A DNA stretch of 64,000 nt, taken from positions 1 to 64,000 of the forward strand of contig QKAW01000040.1 in NCBI GenBank assembly GCA_003247135.1, written 5' to 3'. The notes beneath the pieces were generated by a model that made no database searches, was not told the DNA's origin, and saw only the letters and a program-made list of their open reading frames with translations. Positions 61,114 to 64,000 of this stretch are shown one piece after another. Position 1 is the first letter of the stretch. The number at the start of each line of letters is the position of its first letter. Source of the stretch: Spirochaetales bacterium (GTDB taxonomy: Bacteria; Spirochaetota; Spirochaetia; DSM-2461). The position numbers and the translations under genes were made by a program.

Positions 61114-62406
61114 GTGAAAGTTAGAAATATAAAAAATTCAAAAAAATTATCAATAATAAACAGTATAAAATTTGATCTATTTTTTCACTATTTACCGCAG
61201 ATATTTACAAAAAAAATTAAATTTAAAGAGTATCGTATAATAAAAAAAAGAGTTAGTGTTCTTTTAAAGACACTAAAATTAAATAAGTTTTATAAGGTAG
61301 GAAAACTTATAAACATAGATTATCGTATTCCTTCCTGGAAAACACCTCTATTTTATAAATATATTGATAGATTTAGTGTTGTTGAAGAAAAAATACCATG
61401 CTCAACAGTTTTACTTTCTATAACAAAAGATTGTACTTTTAAATGTAAGCACTGCTATCAACTACATGATAGTGGGGAAGATTTAGATATAAATCTTTTA
61501 AATAAAACAGCTTTGGAACTTATAGATCTTGGCATTACCAAATTTATAATTGAAGGTGGAGATCCTTTTATAAAATTTGATAGATTGATATCATTATGCT
61601 CAGTAATTGGTAATAGCGCAGAAGTGGTTATTAATAGCACAGGAAATGGGATTACACTTGAAAGATTAAAAACTTTAAAATCGAAGTGCAATTTAAAAAC
61701 AATTACTTTCTCATTAAATTCCCCAATAGTAGAAGATGTAAACTTTTTTATGGGTCAGGATTATGCCTGGAACACTCTAAAACATGGATTAAAACTTTGC
61801 AGTATAGCAGATGTTTCAGTCTCTTTAAATTGTTGTTTGCACAGCGGGCATTTTGAGAATGGAAATTTTGATTATTTAATGGAAATTGCTAAGGATTTTA
61901 ATGTAAATCATATAATGATTATTCAACCTAAAGCAGCAGGAGCATGGCTGGAAGGTCATTTTATAGATTCATCAGAAGAAGAGCGTGAAATAATAAAATC
62001 TTTTGTGAAGAAATATAATAAAAACAGAAAATATCTTAAATATCCTGCAATTACAGCCCAGGTAGTTGAAGAAGATGAAGAACATTATGGTTGTGCTGGT
62101 GGTGGTACAGAAAGGTTTTATATAAATGCCAAAGGTGACGTTCAGCCATGTGAATTTCTAAATATTAGTTTTGGAAATGTGAAGGAAGAGAGTTTTTCTG
62201 ATATTTATTCTAGAATGAGAGATGTTTTTAAAACACCAGGTACAAACTGGTTATGTGATAAATACTCATCATCTGTAAATGATAATTTCAAATTAAGTGG
62301 TTCTCTCCCTTTAAATTTTAACAAGTCAAAAATGTTGTATTCAAAGTGGGACAGGGGAGATGCTACCCCCTTATTTTATAAAATTGAAAAAGAGTTGTTA
62401 AATTAA
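61114..62406 (+). CDS. Radical SAM/SPASM-domain enzyme
   Basis: The protein has the radical SAM cluster motif CTFKCKHC (residues about 107-114), a glycine-rich SAM-binding EGGDPFIKF, and a SPASM-like C-terminal region with YGCAGGGTERFYINAKGDVQ, then PCEFLNISFGNVKEESFSDI and WLC, cysteines that may bind auxiliary clusters. The first 90 residues are basic and distinctive. GTG 61114 is favoured because GGAG lies five bases upstream and gives 430 residues; the open frame runs back to a TTG at 61069. SPASM proteins often modify peptides, but no precursor gene was seen nearby, so the substrate is unknown. Confidence 0.85.
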   Translation: MKVRNIKNSKKLSIINSIKFDLFFHYLPQIFTKKIKFKEYRIIKKRVSVLLKTLKLNKFYKVGKLINIDYRIPSWKTPLFYKYIDRFSVVEEKIPCSTVLLSITKDCTFKCKHCYQLHDSGEDLDINLLNKTALELIDLGITKFIIEGGDPFIKFDRLISLCSVIGNSAEVVINSTGNGITLERLKTLKSKCNLKTITFSLNSPIVEDVNFFMGQDYAWNTLKHGLKLCSIADVSVSLNCCLHSGHFENGNFDYLMEIAKDFNVNHIMIIQPKAAGAWLEGHFIDSSEEEREIIKSFVKKYNKNRKYLKYPAITAQVVEEDEEHYGCAGGGTERFYINAKGDVQPCEFLNISFGNVKEESFSDIYSRMRDVFKTPGTNWLCDKYSSSVNDNFKLSGSLPLNFNKSKMLYSKWDRGDATPLFYKIEKELLN

Positions 62407-62477
62407 GAGTTTTCTCTTGAAATTCTACCTATTAAGTATGATATAAACTAATATATGTTTTTGAATATGGGGGAGTT

Positions 62478-63257
62478 TTGGATATTAAATTTAATCGTCT
62501 AGTAAGATTGACTGGAGAAGAAGTTTTTAATAACTTGCAAAATATAAAGGTAATTATCTTTGGTGTTGGTGGAGTAGGAAGCTGGTGTGCAGAATCTTTA
62601 GTAAGATCCGGAATTGTAAACCTTACTATTGTTGATTCAGATCTTGTTTGTATTACGAATATAAACAGGCAGTTACAGGCAACAACAAAAACTATAGGTC
62701 AGGTTAAAGTTGAGACTTTAAAACAGAGACTGCTTGAAATAAATCCAGCCGCAGACATAAATGCTTTAGAAATGATATATAGTCGAGAAACAAGGGATAA
62801 ATTTAATTTAGATGAATATGACTATGTTATTGACGCTATTGACTCCTTAAGTTGTAAGGTCGAGCTTATACAACATGCTACATCATCTGATACAGTTCTT
62901 TTCTCTTCATTCGGTGCTGCATCTAAAATAGATCCAGGGAGAATTAAGGTAAAACAGATTTGGGAGACTCATGGTTGCCCTCTTGGTAGACTAGTTAGAA
63001 ACAGAATAAAAAAAATGGGTGTTAAAAAGAAATTTTTATGTGTATTTAGCGATGAAGTTCTTCCTACCCATGATTTAAATATTGGCTGTGGTTCCGGGAA
63101 CTGTGTTTGCCCTAAAAAACAGGGGTGTGATGAGATCCACGAGTGGTGCAGTTCAAAAAAGCAGATAAATGGTTCTATAACTCATATAACGGGTATTTTT
63201 GGTTTAACTTTGGCAGGTTTGGTTATTCAGGATATAATGAAAAATACTAAGGTTTAA
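62478..63257 (+). CDS. tcdA: tRNA threonylcarbamoyladenosine dehydratase (TcdA/CsdL)
   Basis: TcdA is an E1-like ThiF-fold enzyme that cyclises the t6A modification next to tRNA anticodons. The 259-residue protein has NRLVRLTGEEVFNNLQNIKV, the ATP-binding loop IFGVGGVGSWCAESLVRSGI, DSDLVCITNINRQLQATTKT and DYVIDAIDSLSCKVELI; the C-terminal half has a Cys-rich stretch (CGSGNCVCPKKQGC). It starts at TTG 62478 behind GGGGGAG. A possible TTGAAA/GATATA promoter (62417-62445) precedes it, and a strong terminator follows. Confidence 0.93.
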   Translation: MDIKFNRLVRLTGEEVFNNLQNIKVIIFGVGGVGSWCAESLVRSGIVNLTIVDSDLVCITNINRQLQATTKTIGQVKVETLKQRLLEINPAADINALEMIYSRETRDKFNLDEYDYVIDAIDSLSCKVELIQHATSSDTVLFSSFGAASKIDPGRIKVKQIWETHGCPLGRLVRNRIKKMGVKKKFLCVFSDEVLPTHDLNIGCGSGNCVCPKKQGCDEIHEWCSSKKQINGSITHITGIFGLTLAGLVIQDIMKNTKV

Positions 63258-63286
63258 AAAAAGCTCACCTGATGGTGAGCTTTTTT
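63256..63286. terminator. Bidirectional terminator between tcdA and glutamine synthetase
   Basis: A 9-bp stem (aagctcacc/ggtgagctt) with a TGAT loop is flanked by an A run and a T run, and lies between two convergent genes, so it can act in both directions. It overlaps the tcdA stop codon. Confidence 0.93.
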
Positions 63287-63304
63287 AGTTTTTAGATTAT
63301 CTAA

Positions 63305-64000
63305 TTAAAGTTTAAATAGAAGATCTTCATAAGAAGGGAATGGCCACATATCTCTATCTGTCATCACTTCTAATGCATCAACAAACTTTCTAACTTCTTT
63401 CATACATGATATAACATTTTTAGAGTAAAGTGTTGCTTGTTTTAATAAATCTTCCTCATCCTGAGCTTTAGCTAATTCTGTTTTTAATGACTCAACAGCT
63501 GTAAATACAGCAGCAAGATTATCACTTAAATCAGCAATTAACTTTTCTTGACCAGTTGTGTTAGCTTTAGGTAAAACTGATTTTAGCTCGATAACTGATG
63601 AAGTTAATGATGAAATATACTCAGATACTGCTGGAACGATGTATCTTGTTGCCATTTCAACATTTAAATTCGCCTCAATATTAATTTGCTGTGAATATTG
63701 CTCAAGGTAAATATTTTGTCTTGACTCAAGCTCCGCTTTTGTAAGAACTTTATGTTTTTCAAAAAGTTTTACAGCATAATCTTTTGTATATTCAGGAACA
63801 GCATCAACAGTTGTCTTTAAGTTTGCAAGTCCTCTTTTTTCAGCTTCTGGAATCCACTCTGCACCGTAACCATTACCATCAAAGATAATTCTGTTATGAT
63901 TTGTGTAACAATCTTTTACAATGTTAGCAACTTCTTTATTTACATCTGAAGCATTTGCTAATCTCTCTGCATAGTTTGTTAAAATATCTGCAACAATTGT
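63305..64000 (-). CDS. glnN: Type III glutamine synthetase, C-terminal part (5' end outside window)
   Basis: The minus-strand frame is open from the stop at 63305 to the window edge, 231 codons. An ATG at 63655 begins a shorter frame, but coding sequence clearly continues upstream: QYSQQINIEANLNVEMATRY precedes it and matches type III enzymes (GlnN, about 700 residues). Other landmarks are NRIIFDGNGYGAEWIPEAEK near the left part, and RFVDALE-like VRKFVDALEVMTDRDMWPFP with SYEDLLFKL at the end. The enzyme makes glutamine from glutamate and ammonia. Being cut by the window, its N-terminus and active-site half cannot be checked. Confidence 0.92.
   Translation of the reverse strand, partial: TIVADILTNYAERLANASDVNKEVANIVKDCYTNHNRIIFDGNGYGAEWIPEAEKRGLANLKTTVDAVPEYTKDYAVKLFEKHKVLTKAELESRQNIYLEQYSQQINIEANLNVEMATRYIVPAVSEYISSLTSSVIELKSVLPKANTTGQEKLIADLSDNLAAVFTAVESLKTELAKAQDEEDLLKQATLYSKNVISCMKEVRKFVDALEVMTDRDMWPFPSYEDLLFKL

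Overview
The window is about 64 kb of AT-rich bacterial chromosome from a spirochaete. Several gene families point that way together: a tandem pair of FlaA-type flagellar sheath proteins, a P83/100-family antigen, a very large GreA with a long N-terminal extension, a reduced V-type ATPase operon (E, DUF2764, A, B, D, I, K), and the flgN-flgK-flgL-fliW-csrA cluster. A PyrB-PyrI fusion, glycogen synthase, a corrinoid adenosyltransferase and type III glutamine synthetase suggest a free-living or broadly metabolic member of the Spirochaetales rather than a reduced pathogen such as Borrelia. This placement is inference from gene content; no rRNA gene is present.

Layout. 1-1833 (minus): infC-rpmI-rplT plus a coiled-coil gene whose acidic tail is a 15-bp tandem repeat running off the left edge. 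1903-4845 (plus): two unknown envelope proteins, then two FlaA-like genes behind a sigma28-like and a consensus sigma70 promoter. 4844-6485 (minus): HDOD protein and TatD nuclease. 6561-6840: two identical tRNA-Leu(UAA) genes with their own promoter and terminator. 6911-9517 (plus): degenerate LysM/LytM protein, group-2 sigma factor, lipoprotein. 9519-12029 (minus): beta-propeller lipoprotein, two membrane proteins and a Nudix enzyme. 12287-15319 (plus): secA and a small AraC-like protein, facing rex. 16091-24013 (plus): an rRNA methyltransferase, secreted propeller protein, P83/100 antigen, PyrBI, PLP-homeostasis protein and RluD. 23988-25050 (minus): metallo-beta-lactamase fold and pentapeptide-repeat proteins. 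25186-29826 (plus): murI, rsgA, a lipoprotein pair, pyk and a small protein whose ribosome site lies in a hairpin.

29923-37119 (plus): the V-ATPase operon with a good sigma70 promoter and a strong terminator. 37190-37765: a possible degenerate metalloprotease. 37820-41494 (minus): a TPR gene and giant greA. 41594-47149 (plus): rpe, three envelope/TPR genes (one with a 21-unit 18-bp repeat), dtd and recA. 47148-49007 (minus): an ABC-F ATPase. 49133-50528 (plus): an HEXXH metalloprotease-like gene and udk. 50529-54581 (minus): glgA, a GNAT acetyltransferase and a secreted GH3 hexosaminidase. 54657-59550 (plus): the late flagellar cluster with FliW-CsrA and a corrinoid adenosyltransferase. 59528-64000: a DMT permease, a YgjV-like protein, a radical SAM/SPASM enzyme, TcdA and the 3' end of type III glutamine synthetase.

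No insertion sequence, prophage, CRISPR array or integrase was seen, and nothing marks an obvious transferred island. Apart from the tRNA locus no stretch above 300 bases lacks a gene. Most of the window is conserved core chromosome. The less ordinary points are two in-frame variable-number repeats in coding sequence, the dual promoter of the flaA pair, the nlpD-rpoS-like arrangement, the giant GreA with its TPR neighbour, and several small genes with unusual start-site architecture. Several starts were moved from the longest open frame to sites supported by a Shine-Dalgarno sequence, signal peptide or family alignment.
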